36,000 nucleotides of DNA from Symbiodinium natans (taxonomy: Eukaryota; Sar; Dinophyceae; Suessiales; Symbiodiniaceae): positions 946,501 through 982,500 of the forward strand of contig CAJNDS010000779.1 of the NCBI GenBank assembly GCA_905221605.1, given 5' to 3'. Of the stretch, positions 8,657 through 17,008 are shown in pieces. A program made the translations under genes and the position numbers. The notes beneath the pieces were generated by a model. It made no database searches and was not told where the DNA came from. It worked only from the letters and a program-made list of their open reading frames with translations. Every line of letters begins with the position of its first letter. Within the stretch, counting starts at the first letter, position 1.

Positions 8657-11600
8657 GGCTTCAAGGCTGCGCCTCCAGTGTTCTTGGCACTCAAGGCTTG
8701 CTCGTCAGTCTCAACCGCAGCGACACGTGAACTCGCAAAGTCAAGGCGACGGTCATTGGCATTGGGATGACAACCCTTCTCAACGACAGGATGCAACGGG
8801 AGAATGAGATGTCCGCTTTCGGACATTTCAAGCGGCAGCACCAGTGTTCCAGGACTGTAGGTCATCTGCACACCTCCAGGTCCTGGCAGAATGAGCTTCT
8901 GCTGCGCCGTATCCAAGATTGCCTGACATCGCCTGAGGGATTTAAGGCCAAGAAGAGGTGGCAGCTCACTGTCCTGCACGATTGGGGAGATGAAGGAACC
9001 CGTCAGCCCATCAGTGGTTTCGCAGTCAACGCTGAACCTGACTTCCTGGCTAACACCTGCTTCCTGAGACCCGTTGCCAACACCCTGCACGTTCAAGGGT
9101 TTGCTCAACACACGCTTCTTGGTTGGGCATTTCAGCTGCTTTGACATCAAGTCCATGCTAAGAGAGCCACACAAGTTGTCATGAGCACCAGGATCAATCA
9201 AAAGGCCTACTCTCCCTTTGACTCTGGTTTTCTGATGAAAGCAGCATGCATCAGAGTGCTCAACAGGACCACGAGTCCCATCGATAGCTTCCCACCAAGT
9301 GCCATACAGCAGGGTTTGCAACTGCAACGTGGTTCGACTCCTTTCTTGTGCCTGAGTGGGTCTCACTTGCGGCGCTGCATTCTGTGGAGGTGGATACCGT
9401 GGTGCATTACTCCCAGGAACAAGCTCGACCACGTTGCGATCGTTGCCACTCGTGCTGGCCTGACTGATGCTGTCCTCAGGCCTGATGACTGGTGCCTGAC
9501 CTGGCTCCCACGCAGGGGGTTGTGCATCGGAGACCTCATGTCTGGACTCATGCTTTCGTTTGCTACGAGTAGATGCTGCGGCGGAAACCTGCGACAGTGC
9601 ATCCAACTCCCGATCCAAACCAGTCCGGAACGACAGACCTGCATGACTAGTGGCAGACACATAATGGGACGAAAACGTCACACCTGGCAAGCTGCGGACC
9701 TCTGCTGATCCGGCAATGGTGTCAGACATGTCACGACTCAGCGGGGGAGCGCTGGCCGATGAATGCAAGGCAATGGCAGGTTGAAATCCGGATTGTGCAA
9801 AGTGGCTGGCTGTGCTTGTCGGCTGTGTCACCAGTGGGCACTGCCTCCACAAGTGCTGTTCAGAATTGCACTTTGAGCATCGCAGCACCTTGCCATCACG
9901 CCCTCGGGGGTTAGTGCGAGGACCTTTGCCTTTGCCTTTACCTTTGCCACCTGCGAAGGCTCCTGGGGGGAGAAAGGACGCATAGGTTTTACCGTAAGGA
10001 TTAGTACCAGAACCATGACCCTTACCCTTACCCTTGCGATACCTTCTGGGAACCCTACCCGTGAACCTCCGCCACTTCTTACGCGCAGCACGATACTGCA
10101 GATAGAGTTCACTGGCAATGGCATCGTCATCAAAACGTGTCTGACCCATGACCTCGACCGATGCAAAGGCAGCAGATTCGGGATCGGGCAAACCTTCGTC
10201 AGAAGAGGTCATTGAGCTAGCATCATCTGCGTAGTACGTTCCACACGTGGGGCAACACTCATGCCAACTACCTGCGGCATAGCTAGTGTCTTCATGATGA
10301 ATGTTGTAAGCGGCATGTGATGGCACTCCGGACTGCTGGCTCTGACCTCCAAGTGGTCCTGAGGCATCTGCAGCGGTATAAGGAGGATCCCAAGAATTGC
10401 CAAATTGAGGAATCGACCCCGTACCTGAACCACTACCCGCAACCACCGGATAATAGTAGGCACCCGCGTCACCTACTCCACCTTGTCTATGGCTATGCCT
10501 AAACCCATGCTCGTACAGATGGCCCTGTCGTCTTACGTGCTGCATCAAATCGGCCAGTTGTGCATCGTTCTGCGGCAGCTGGCCTCCAAGAGGGGCTAAA
10601 AGGCGATCTAAGAGTTCTGGGGGCAGGTTTAGGGCTCTTATGAGTAACCAGGACAACCCCGCTGGATTCATCCCCAACCCACCCCGAAGGGCAGCTCGGT
10701 TTCTGAGCACGTCGAATCTCACAAGCAACGCGTCAACAGATTCTCCAGCCTGTCGATTGAACGACAGAAACTCCGATACTGCTTTGGTCTGGGCCTCTTG
10801 TTCCAGTGGAGCATATCTATGAGCCAACGTTCTCACAAGAATCATCAAACCAGTGATTTGCTGTCCAGTTTGAGGATCCACTTGTCCGTGCGCCAATTGC
10901 TCTGGCGTCAACTCACGCACCAGCTCTTTTGCCGACCCTGTGACCTGCAAGGCAGCGATTGGCCCCAGGCGATGGGCCTCCAAGTCCGTCGCACTGCTCC
11001 AGAGGATGAGATCAGAAATCCAGCTCCGTAGACTGTACGTGTTCGAACGTTCAACAGACCAGGCAGGAGGCACCTTCAATGTTGCCGTGCCCACGTATGG
11101 CGGACCGGCATCTCCAACATGGGAGTGGTTCCTGGGCCCCATGTCGCGATGTCCTCCAGGCATCATATGTATCACCAAAGCATATGTCATCAGCAAGCAC
11201 ATGCCCAATTGTAAAACTGGCAATAAGCGACCTCCCAAGCTGCGACGGCCGAATCCGGTTACACGCTTCGTTCCGTTGTCTTCAAGAAGTCGTCTGTTGC
11301 CTCCGCTTGTACAATCCAACGCTCGCTGATTATGCAGTGGCGCATACCAAGCTGCTACTGAAAGTCCAAAATCACGCCAAATGCCAAAACATGCTTTCAT
11401 CGTTCTTTGGCCCCACTTGTCCAAAAACAAAGCACGGCGTGGCTCAGCATCACGTGACTGCAAGCGTGGTGACATCAACACTCTGGGCTCAACATGGCGT
11501 TGATTGTCAGCATCAGTCACTTGTGCTCCAGTCTGCCTGAGTTCCAAGTGTGTGAAAATGCCACCATCTGCAGCCTCATCTTCGAGTACATGTTTGAATG

Positions 11601-12036
11601 TCAACGCTTCAGAAAGTTCCTGTAGAACTTTGCCGCTCAAACCGCGCATCAGGGCGCGATCATCTTCTGGGAATTCCGAATTCGTCCTCGATCCGTAGCT
11701 TTGCGCATTGAGCTCAGTCTTCTTTGCTGCACGATCAACCTCGATCTTGTGCTCGGTGAAGAGATGCAGGGAAAGACCCGCAAGAGCGAACACCAGAAAG
11801 CAAAAGATCGAGTTCTTGACCTTGCAGCAGGAGCCACCGGAACAACCCGATAGCTCCGCTACCAAGTCAAGAAATCGATCCCTGCCCGAACCCCGTGGCC
11901 TGATGTCCAAGTGAACTGCTCTGTGAATCGCTTGTTGTCCTTTTCGCTTCGCACGTCTTCCATGGCTCCTCGTGTCGTGCATGACGGTATTCGTCAGCAC
12001 TGTGACTGGCTTTCTGCTTAAGGGCTTAGGGTTCAA
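8641..12036 (-). CDS. gag: Gag-protease polyprotein of the copia element
   Basis: The ORF is 1,131 codons, starting at an ATG inside the 5' LTR. Residues 1-57 are LTR-encoded and basic. A hydrophobic segment at about 76-93 and another at 271-292 look like membrane helices, which is unusual for a copia Gag. Residues about 325-510 form a Gag-like helical region. C594, C595 and C598 give a small Cys cluster. Gly/Lys-rich stretches (668-715) precede a CCHC zinc knuckle (C720, C723, H728, C733). Residues 940-1080 are a retropepsin-like aspartic protease with LLIDPGAHDNL (catalytic D948; DPG in place of DTG/DSG) and a later LLGLKSL. The stop at 8641-8643 overlaps the first pol codon. A later ATG could be the real start, since the LTR part is poorly supported by conservation. 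Confidence 0.9.
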   Translation of the reverse strand: MNPKPLSRKPVTVLTNTVMHDTRSHGRRAKRKGQQAIHRAVHLDIRPRGSGRDRFLDLVAELSGCSGGSCCKVKNSIFCFLVFALAGLSLHLFTEHKIEVDRAAKKTELNAQSYGSRTNSEFPEDDRALMRGLSGKVLQELSEALTFKHVLEDEAADGGIFTHLELRQTGAQVTDADNQRHVEPRVLMSPRLQSRDAEPRRALFLDKWGQRTMKACFGIWRDFGLSVAAWYAPLHNQRALDCTSGGNRRLLEDNGTKRVTGFGRRSLGGRLLPVLQLGMCLLMTYALVIHMMPGGHRDMGPRNHSHVGDAGPPYVGTATLKVPPAWSVERSNTYSLRSWISDLILWSSATDLEAHRLGPIAALQVTGSAKELVRELTPEQLAHGQVDPQTGQQITGLMILVRTLAHRYAPLEQEAQTKAVSEFLSFNRQAGESVDALLVRFDVLRNRAALRGGLGMNPAGLSWLLIRALNLPPELLDRLLAPLGGQLPQNDAQLADLMQHVRRQGHLYEHGFRHSHRQGGVGDAGAYYYPVVAGSGSGTGSIPQFGNSWDPPYTAADASGPLGGQSQQSGVPSHAAYNIHHEDTSYAAGSWHECCPTCGTYYADDASSMTSSDEGLPDPESAAFASVEVMGQTRFDDDAIASELYLQYRAARKKWRRFTGRVPRRYRKGKGKGHGSGTNPYGKTYASFLPPGAFAGGKGKGKGKGPRTNPRGRDGKVLRCSKCNSEQHLWRQCPLVTQPTSTASHFAQSGFQPAIALHSSASAPPLSRDMSDTIAGSAEVRSLPGVTFSSHYVSATSHAGLSFRTGLDRELDALSQVSAAASTRSKRKHESRHEVSDAQPPAWEPGQAPVIRPEDSISQASTSGNDRNVVELVPGSNAPRYPPPQNAAPQVRPTQAQERSRTTLQLQTLLYGTWWEAIDGTRGPVEHSDACCFHQKTRVKGRVGLLIDPGAHDNLCGSLSMDLMSKQLKCPTKKRVLSKPLNVQGVGNGSQEAGVSQEVRFSVDCETTDGLTGSFISPIVQDSELPPLLGLKSLRRCQAILDTAQQKLILPGPGGVQMTYSPGTLVLPLEMSESGHLILPLHPVVEKGCHPNANDRRLDFASSRVAAVETDEQALSAKNTGGAALKPPNQM
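11847..11864 (-). promoter_or_regulatory. tRNA primer-binding site
   Basis: Directly after the 5' LTR, without a spacer, the minus strand reads TGGTAGCGGAGCTATCGG. TGG pairs with the CCA end of a tRNA and the next bases would pair with an acceptor stem ending GCUCCGCUACCA. I cannot say which tRNA this is; an initiator tRNA-Met is common for copia elements. Confidence 0.7.
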
Positions 12037-12209
12037 GGGAGAGGTTCAGTCCAGCAGGGATGGAAACGATGGCCTATGCTATCAACCACCTACCTAATTA
12101 ACCCAAATGCAAAGGTTGACCACCTCGAGGCTGCACGGCGGCAGATTGTTGCACGGTTCGAAGTGGCACGGATCGGAATGGCACCAAGCCTGCCAGGTAC
12201 ACTTTGACT
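11865..12209 (-). repeat. 5' LTR of the copia element
   Basis: This is the second copy of the 345-bp direct repeat. It carries the gag start codon at 12034-12036, so transcription has to begin within the first 170 bp or so of the LTR if this ATG is used. No TATA box is evident, as is usual in dinoflagellates. Confidence 0.93.
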
Positions 12210-12314
12210 TAGGGATTTGGGGGTTTAGGGTTTAGGGTTTAGGGTTTAGGGTTTAGGGTTTAGGGTTTAGGGTTTAGGGTTTAGGGTTTAGGGTTTAGGG
12301 TTTAGGGTTTAGGG
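12210..12314. repeat. TTTAGGG array flanking the retrotransposon, with the right TAGGG duplication (12210-12214)
   Basis: After TAGGGATTTGGGGG come about 12 perfect TTTAGGG heptamers. The first five bases repeat the TAGGG at 1472-1476 and are the putative right target-site duplication. Confidence 0.9.
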
Positions 12315-13363
12315 CCCGAGCACAAGAAAAAATCCCAGGCTGACATCCGAACAACAACACGGCCAAGATCCTGCGCAAAGAAAGACGGCATCCAGAGACC
12401 AGGACTTTTGGCGCTGTTTGGTTTAAGGCTCCGAAACCCTAGAACCCAAAAGCCCCTGAAGCTTAAGGATTGTTGAGGTTGCTAGGCTTTCAGTCTCCGA
12501 AACCCTAAACGCCCAAAAGCCCCTTAAGGGGGCCAAATCCGAAACCCCAAAAAAGGTCAGGGCCCGGGTGGCGGCTTTGATCCGCTCCAGCTGCAGGTTT
12601 GCCATGGCATCCGAGGCAAAGCTGGTCCTCTTGGGGGCGGTTGCTGGAGTAGGGGATAGGATTCGGGGGGACCCTTGGGATATAGACCCTCTGAATAAGG
12701 TCCCTGTTTAAGAGAGCCAGAAGAGGTTTCAGAAGGGCTCCCTTGTAAGGGTCCCCCTCGGCGTAAGGTTCACATCTCAGGCGGCCAAACCCAGCCAAAG
12801 CCAGCAGCCAATGCAATGGACTTCTTGCCGCTAGCTAACATGGTAGCACCAGTGCGCCCGAGGTCCGCGACGTGATGCGGTAGTTCTCTTATGTTTCTGT
12901 ATAAACCGTCCGGATTGAATCCGAACTCGGGGCGTTTGTTTGTTGCGCATCTGCTGTGCCCAGCTTTGATTTGTGATGGCAGTTTTTTGCTCGTGTCTCG
13001 CAGGGCAAAGAAGGTGCCGTTCACACATGCGACTTGCATCATGATGCTCTTTTTGCTATTCCGAGCTTCCGTCCACGACACGCAGATCGTTTGGGCCTAG
13101 GTCCTTGTCGTTGCCATTTCCATTGAAGTCGCTGTGTACTCCGGACCGCGCTGGTTAGCTTAGAACTTGAATGGGGTGCGCTGGTAACACCCGTTGACGG
13201 ATCATTTAGTTGGGCTCTCTGGCGAAGAACTGCTAGCTCCTGGCGCTCGGTGTACGAACCCTAGTCCCTCGGGGTTACGAACTGGCATCGCCAGGGCCAG
13301 GTTTTGGAAAAGGAAACCTCCACACACTTGCTCAGTCACAACCCAAGCAAGAAAACCCGAAGC
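12315..13363. other. Anonymous DNA; one minus-strand ORF of 103 codons
   Basis: The best ORF is 12770-13081 on the minus strand, containing GRTGATMLASGKKSIALAAG and MQVACVNGTFFALRD. It has no motif I recognise and no neighbour that suggests a job. It may be a remnant or a far 3' exon of the large minus-strand gene. Around 12430-12560 a phrase related to CCGAAACCCTA...AAAAGCCCCT is repeated twice. Confidence 0.35.
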
Positions 13364-13465
13364 TTGGGATGTTCCCCCTTAGACTAACAGTCCTTAATAG
13401 GGATTCTAGTATCCCCCAATACAATCCCTATCAAGGACTTGCTAGTAAAAGGGTGAACATCCCAA
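13364..13465. mobile_element. Foldback (MITE-like) element, about 102 bp
   Basis: The whole stretch is an imperfect palindrome. It starts TTGGGATGTTC and ends GAACATCCCAA, and inside GTCCTTAATAGGGATT is mirrored by AATCCCTATCAAGGAC. Arms are about 46 bp with a short centre. No transposase is encoded and no clean target duplication is visible, so it could also be a structural palindrome. Confidence 0.6.
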
Positions 13466-13649
13466 CCCGAAACCCTTTGGCCGGCGGCTGGAAGTGGCTG
13501 GCTCCAGGTGGGGGGCTCCAGGGTTTGTACAGTCATTTGGGCTCCAACCGAATCTGAAAAAACAAAAAAAGAGCCCCCCGATGTCCCGGTCTCGGCCGGC
13601 ACGACTTCATCCGGCCTTATGCGGGGCTCTTGCTTGCTTTGGGCTTGGG

Positions 13650-14036
13650 ACCCTAAACCCTAAACCCGAAGCCCTAAGCCCTAAACCCCAAACCCTAAAC
13701 CCTAAACCGTAAACCCCAAACCCTAAACCCTAAACCCCATTCGGACTTCTCAGGTTTCTTTCTGGGCTCTGAGGGTTCATGCCCACGTCTACACATTTGG
13801 GGCGTGGAGAAAGTGGGCCTCCAAACAAGGGAGCCTCTGCCACGAAGCGCCCTAAGCCCGAAACCGTAATTTAGGGTTTAGGGTTTAGGGTTTAGGGTTT
13901 AGGGTTTAGGGTTTAGGGTTTAGGGTTTAGGGTTTAGGGTTTTTTTCCCACCGTTTCGCAGGGTTTAGGGTTTAGGGTTTTGGGTTTAGGGTTTAGGGTT
14001 TAGGGTTTAGGGTTTAGGGTTTAGGGTTTAGGGTTT
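13650..14036. repeat. Telomere-like arrays in both orientations
   Basis: CCCTAAA-type copies at about 13650-13737 (several CCCCAAA variants) face TTTAGGG arrays at 13871-13940 and 13963-14034. The last two are split by a short TTTTTTCCCACCGTTTCGCA insert. Opposite orientations in 400 bp show that this is not a chromosome end. Confidence 0.9.
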
Positions 14037-15990
14037 CCAAAATAATGTCCGTACCCCAGTGCTGCTGGAACCCCAAGCAACAAAAACACAAGGGCAGCTC
14101 CGCCTCTGAGCCCAGGAAGCTCTCAAAACCTCAAGAAGCTCCTAACAAAAAACACAACCCGGGGTTTGTTTTGGGCTGCGCACTCTGTCTCCTAAACATA
14201 GGGTTTGGGGCTTAGGGTCTAACACCCCAAACCTTAGGGCAGCTCAAGAAGGGTGGGGGAGCTGCGGCTCGACTATCAATCTCGTGTACTCAGAAAAGAG
14301 GGCTTAGAACCTCTTTCAAACCTTGGGGTCGTCCGTCCACAGACTGAAAAGCCCAAAAATGCTCCCCCTGAAGCCCCAAACGAGGATGGGCTATGAGGCC
14401 CTACAACCCCCATAAACAGCCAGATGAAGGCTCTCTTTTTTAGGGGTCATATTACCCCATCCTGGCCTAAGCCCCTGCAGCCGAAACCCTGCCCAGCTGC
14501 ATGGCGGCTTCTCCTTTCTGCCTCGCCCAGAAGCGGGCTGCGGCATGTGACGCGAAGACGTGGCTCGCGTGCCCGTCCGGAGTCGAGGGTGGGTCGCGGC
14601 TGGGTGGACTTTAGGGAGGTTCGAGGGCTGTAGGGTTTAGGGCTTTAGGGTCTTCCAACACCAGTCCCCCTGGCCGAATTTTGCTGAAACCTTGGGGGCT
14701 GTACAGCCCCCCACCTGCCATGTGACCTTCCTATGGTGGCTATGACTGTTTCGTGCCATGGGCTGTGAGCCAAGAGATCAAGGAGGCAAAAGCACAGACA
14801 TTTGTGTGAAAGCTGAGAGTGCAAGAGAGTTTGGGGTGTGGGGGTTAGGGTTTGGGTATAGGGTTCAGGGCAGGATGTATAGTTTCTAACCACAACTTCT
14901 AAATCAACTCCTTGCACCTTGCCTCCCCAAAATTCTTGCACTGCATTGATGCCATGCACAATGCTATGGCCCAGAACATGTCGCCTTTTTTTCACAACAT
15001 CGGGTTTGAGTTTTGCACGACTCGATCTCTATGCCGGTCGGGCCCCCAAACCTTCCCCAAAAACGGCTGCCTACCTTAAAGTCTCGGGTTGAAGAACATC
15101 TCGCGACTGCTGAAATGAAGTGGGATGTGACTTGGTGCAAGGACATATCACACCTGCAGACACTGTGTTTCCATGGACCGGATAATGGTAATTCTAACAA
15201 CAACACAAACAGTCTTCGCATAGTTCTCGTATTCCTATACATTCAGGAGCCACGTGCCACTACTTGGTCCTTGGGCCTAGCGCATCCACCAAGCACCTTC
15301 GACTGCGAGGTCTTTTTCCTGCGCTTCGAGAGACCATGGCAACGTCGTGCCACGTCGCCACGGGCCTGAGGACGTCGTTTCTGCGTGTGGGGCAGTGGCC
15401 GAGATTCCTAGATGCTCGGATGCATGTGAAATTCGTCTCGGCTTCTGGCCGAATGGCGCCTAGGATCTGGTCTCCTTCCCACCCTTCCCCAGCACAAACC
15501 TCAAAAAGGTGCCAAACCCCCGTGGCAGGTCCAAGCCCTCCTACGACCTCCTGATCTCATGATGCGCGTGGTGCTGCGCCACGTGACATAGCACTTGGCT
15601 TTGCTTCGTCTGCGATGCGCACACGACACCCCACATCGGGCCAGCCCGGCCGCCGGAGGCGGCGCAGGCGTTTACAATTACAGCCACTCCTTCCGAAATC
15701 GCTGGCAACAGACCCTCAACAATGATGGCAGAGGCCCTGAGGAGAAGGGCGCTTATCTGCAACTCTTGACGCAAACACTAAAGGGTCCAGACCCTCAAGT
15801 CTTGCTTCCGACACTGGAGGTTGAATGGCTCTGTTAAACTCTGCCCTAAACCCTACCTAAATCACACCGCAGTCTTCCAGCGTTCGGGTGTTCAGCCCTT
15901 CTTCTCGCATGGGGCGTCCGAGAAAATTTCCACACCTCATCTACCCCTTTTGCATCCGGTCTATGATGTGAACTACCCGTAAACTCTAAG
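14037..15990. other. Anonymous DNA with weak ORFs
   Basis: Minus-strand 15541-15774 (77 codons) contains a hydrophobic run, SAIIVEGLLPAISEGVAVIV, that could be a membrane exon of the large minus-strand gene, and 14645-14995 contains GHSIVHGINAVQEFWGG. Neither could be joined to the gene with confidence. Plus-strand 15013-15369 (118 codons) has no recognisable feature. No RNA gene was seen. Confidence 0.35.
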
Positions 15991-16037
15991 CCCCCCCCCC
16001 CCCCCCCCCCGGCCAAAAAATCGAAAAACAACATTTA

Positions 16038-16076
<39 letters not shown>
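15991..16076. repeat. C homopolymer (20) and CA microsatellite
   Basis: Twenty C at 15991-16010, then (CA)n at 16040-16076. Such runs are prone to length errors in sequencing. Confidence 0.95.
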
Positions 16077-16077
<1 letters not shown>

Positions 16078-16803
16078 AAATCCGTAAACGTCTGGACCCA
16101 GCCTTCAGATGTCAGCCGTCTCCTCCTTCGATGCGGCTGGACGGCGCTCGTCACGGAAGGCCAGTGCGAATCGGATGATCATCACCAGGCACACCCCCTT
16201 GGGTGGTTCGGGGACTGCTTGGGGTTGGCTTCGGGCTCAGGGTGTTTCAGGGTTGTGGCCACCCACCTACTAAAATCAAATAGCTGACCTAGCTGACTTG
16301 GTCGGTTTCAAGGAATTCGAACGGCTCATGTGCGGGGGAGGGGGGGATTCTGAGGCTGAACCGTGCCCCCACCAAAGACACGTTGGAGCTTGCCCAGGCT
16401 TTCTGGAACCTTCCCCAAAAGAGGCAAATATGCCATTCTTAAACCTGCGAGATGATACTCCTTGGGGGTACCCTTCTCTGCAGGAAGCACTGCTGAACGT
16501 GGGGACAAACATGCGTTCCCCGGTTCTTCGTCGCGGTCCAGGGATTTGGTTTTCCGGGCTTCGGGGCTTCTCACGCATTCAGCGCCCAGACGTCCTTGGA
16601 ACACGCAGGATCCGACGATCCGTACCCCTCAACTACCTGCATCTGGTCTGCCAGCTCAGCCGGAAGGGGAGCCCCACAGACTGGAGAACCCGCAACCAAA
16701 ATGCGCACCGCACACGCCCGAAGAGTAGCCCATGGTCTGAAACATCTTGGAGGGCATTCCTAGAAGACGACCCTCCAGTCCCCCTTGTACGCTTGACAGG
16801 AGG
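16077..16803. other. Anonymous DNA with overlapping ORFs on both strands
   Basis: Plus-strand 16298-16822 (174 codons) and minus-strand 16276-16604 ORFs overlap. Composition and the lack of motifs suggest at most one is real. The minus strand holds GLRMAYLPLLGKVPESLGKL, which might be a cytoplasmic-tail exon of the large gene; this is unsupported. Confidence 0.25.
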
Positions 16804-16932
16804 CCTAAACCCTAAACCCTGAACCCTAACCCCTGGACCTTATAAGCCCTAAACCCTGAATCCTATATAGACCCTAAACCCTAAACCCTGAATCCTATAA
16901 ACCCTAAACCCTAAACCTGAACCCTGAAGCCT
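16804..16932. repeat. Degenerate CCCTAAA array
   Basis: CCCTAAA copies mixed with CCCTGAA and TCCTATA variants. It lies about 20 bp from the edge of the last candidate exon of the minus-strand gene (16955-17008), on its donor side. Confidence 0.8.
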
Positions 16933-16954
16933 AAACTCGCTTTCGATTTGACAC

Positions 16955-17008
16955 CCTCCACCCGGCCACGAAGGCCGCAGCCAAGCAACCGCCGCCAGGA
17001 AGGAAACC
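16955..17008 (-). CDS. Exon 35 (weak): hydrophobic exon
   Basis: 54 nt; encodes GFLPGGGCLAAAFVAGWR in phase 0, acceptor CCCAG/GGTTT, GT donor AGG/GTGTCA. No exon further downstream could be joined. Confidence 0.35.

Larger units (their letters stand above)
1477..12209 (-). mobile_element. Ty1/copia-type LTR retrotransposon, near full length, recently inserted
   Basis: The element is 10,733 bp, read on the minus strand: 5' LTR (11865-12209), primer-binding site, Gag-protease ORF, -1 frameshift site, Pol ORF, 3' LTR (1477-1821). Integrase precedes reverse transcriptase, which is the copia order. The two LTRs aligned by eye without a difference over 345 bp, which means a recent insertion or recent gene conversion. 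The protease motif DPGAHDNL, the Cys-rich motif before integrase and the SKKQNKVCRSTYAAEL segment of RNase H resemble dinoflagellate copia elements as I know them. It sits in telomere-like repeats on both sides. Oddities: LTR ends are AGTCAA...TTGACT instead of TG...CA, no clear polypurine tract precedes the 3' LTR, the gag start lies inside the LTR, and one TGA interrupts RNase H. Confidence 0.95.

Noticed and set aside
16298-16822. 174-codon plus-strand gene
   Set aside because: No motif, overlaps equally long ORFs on the other strand, and ends in telomere-like repeats.
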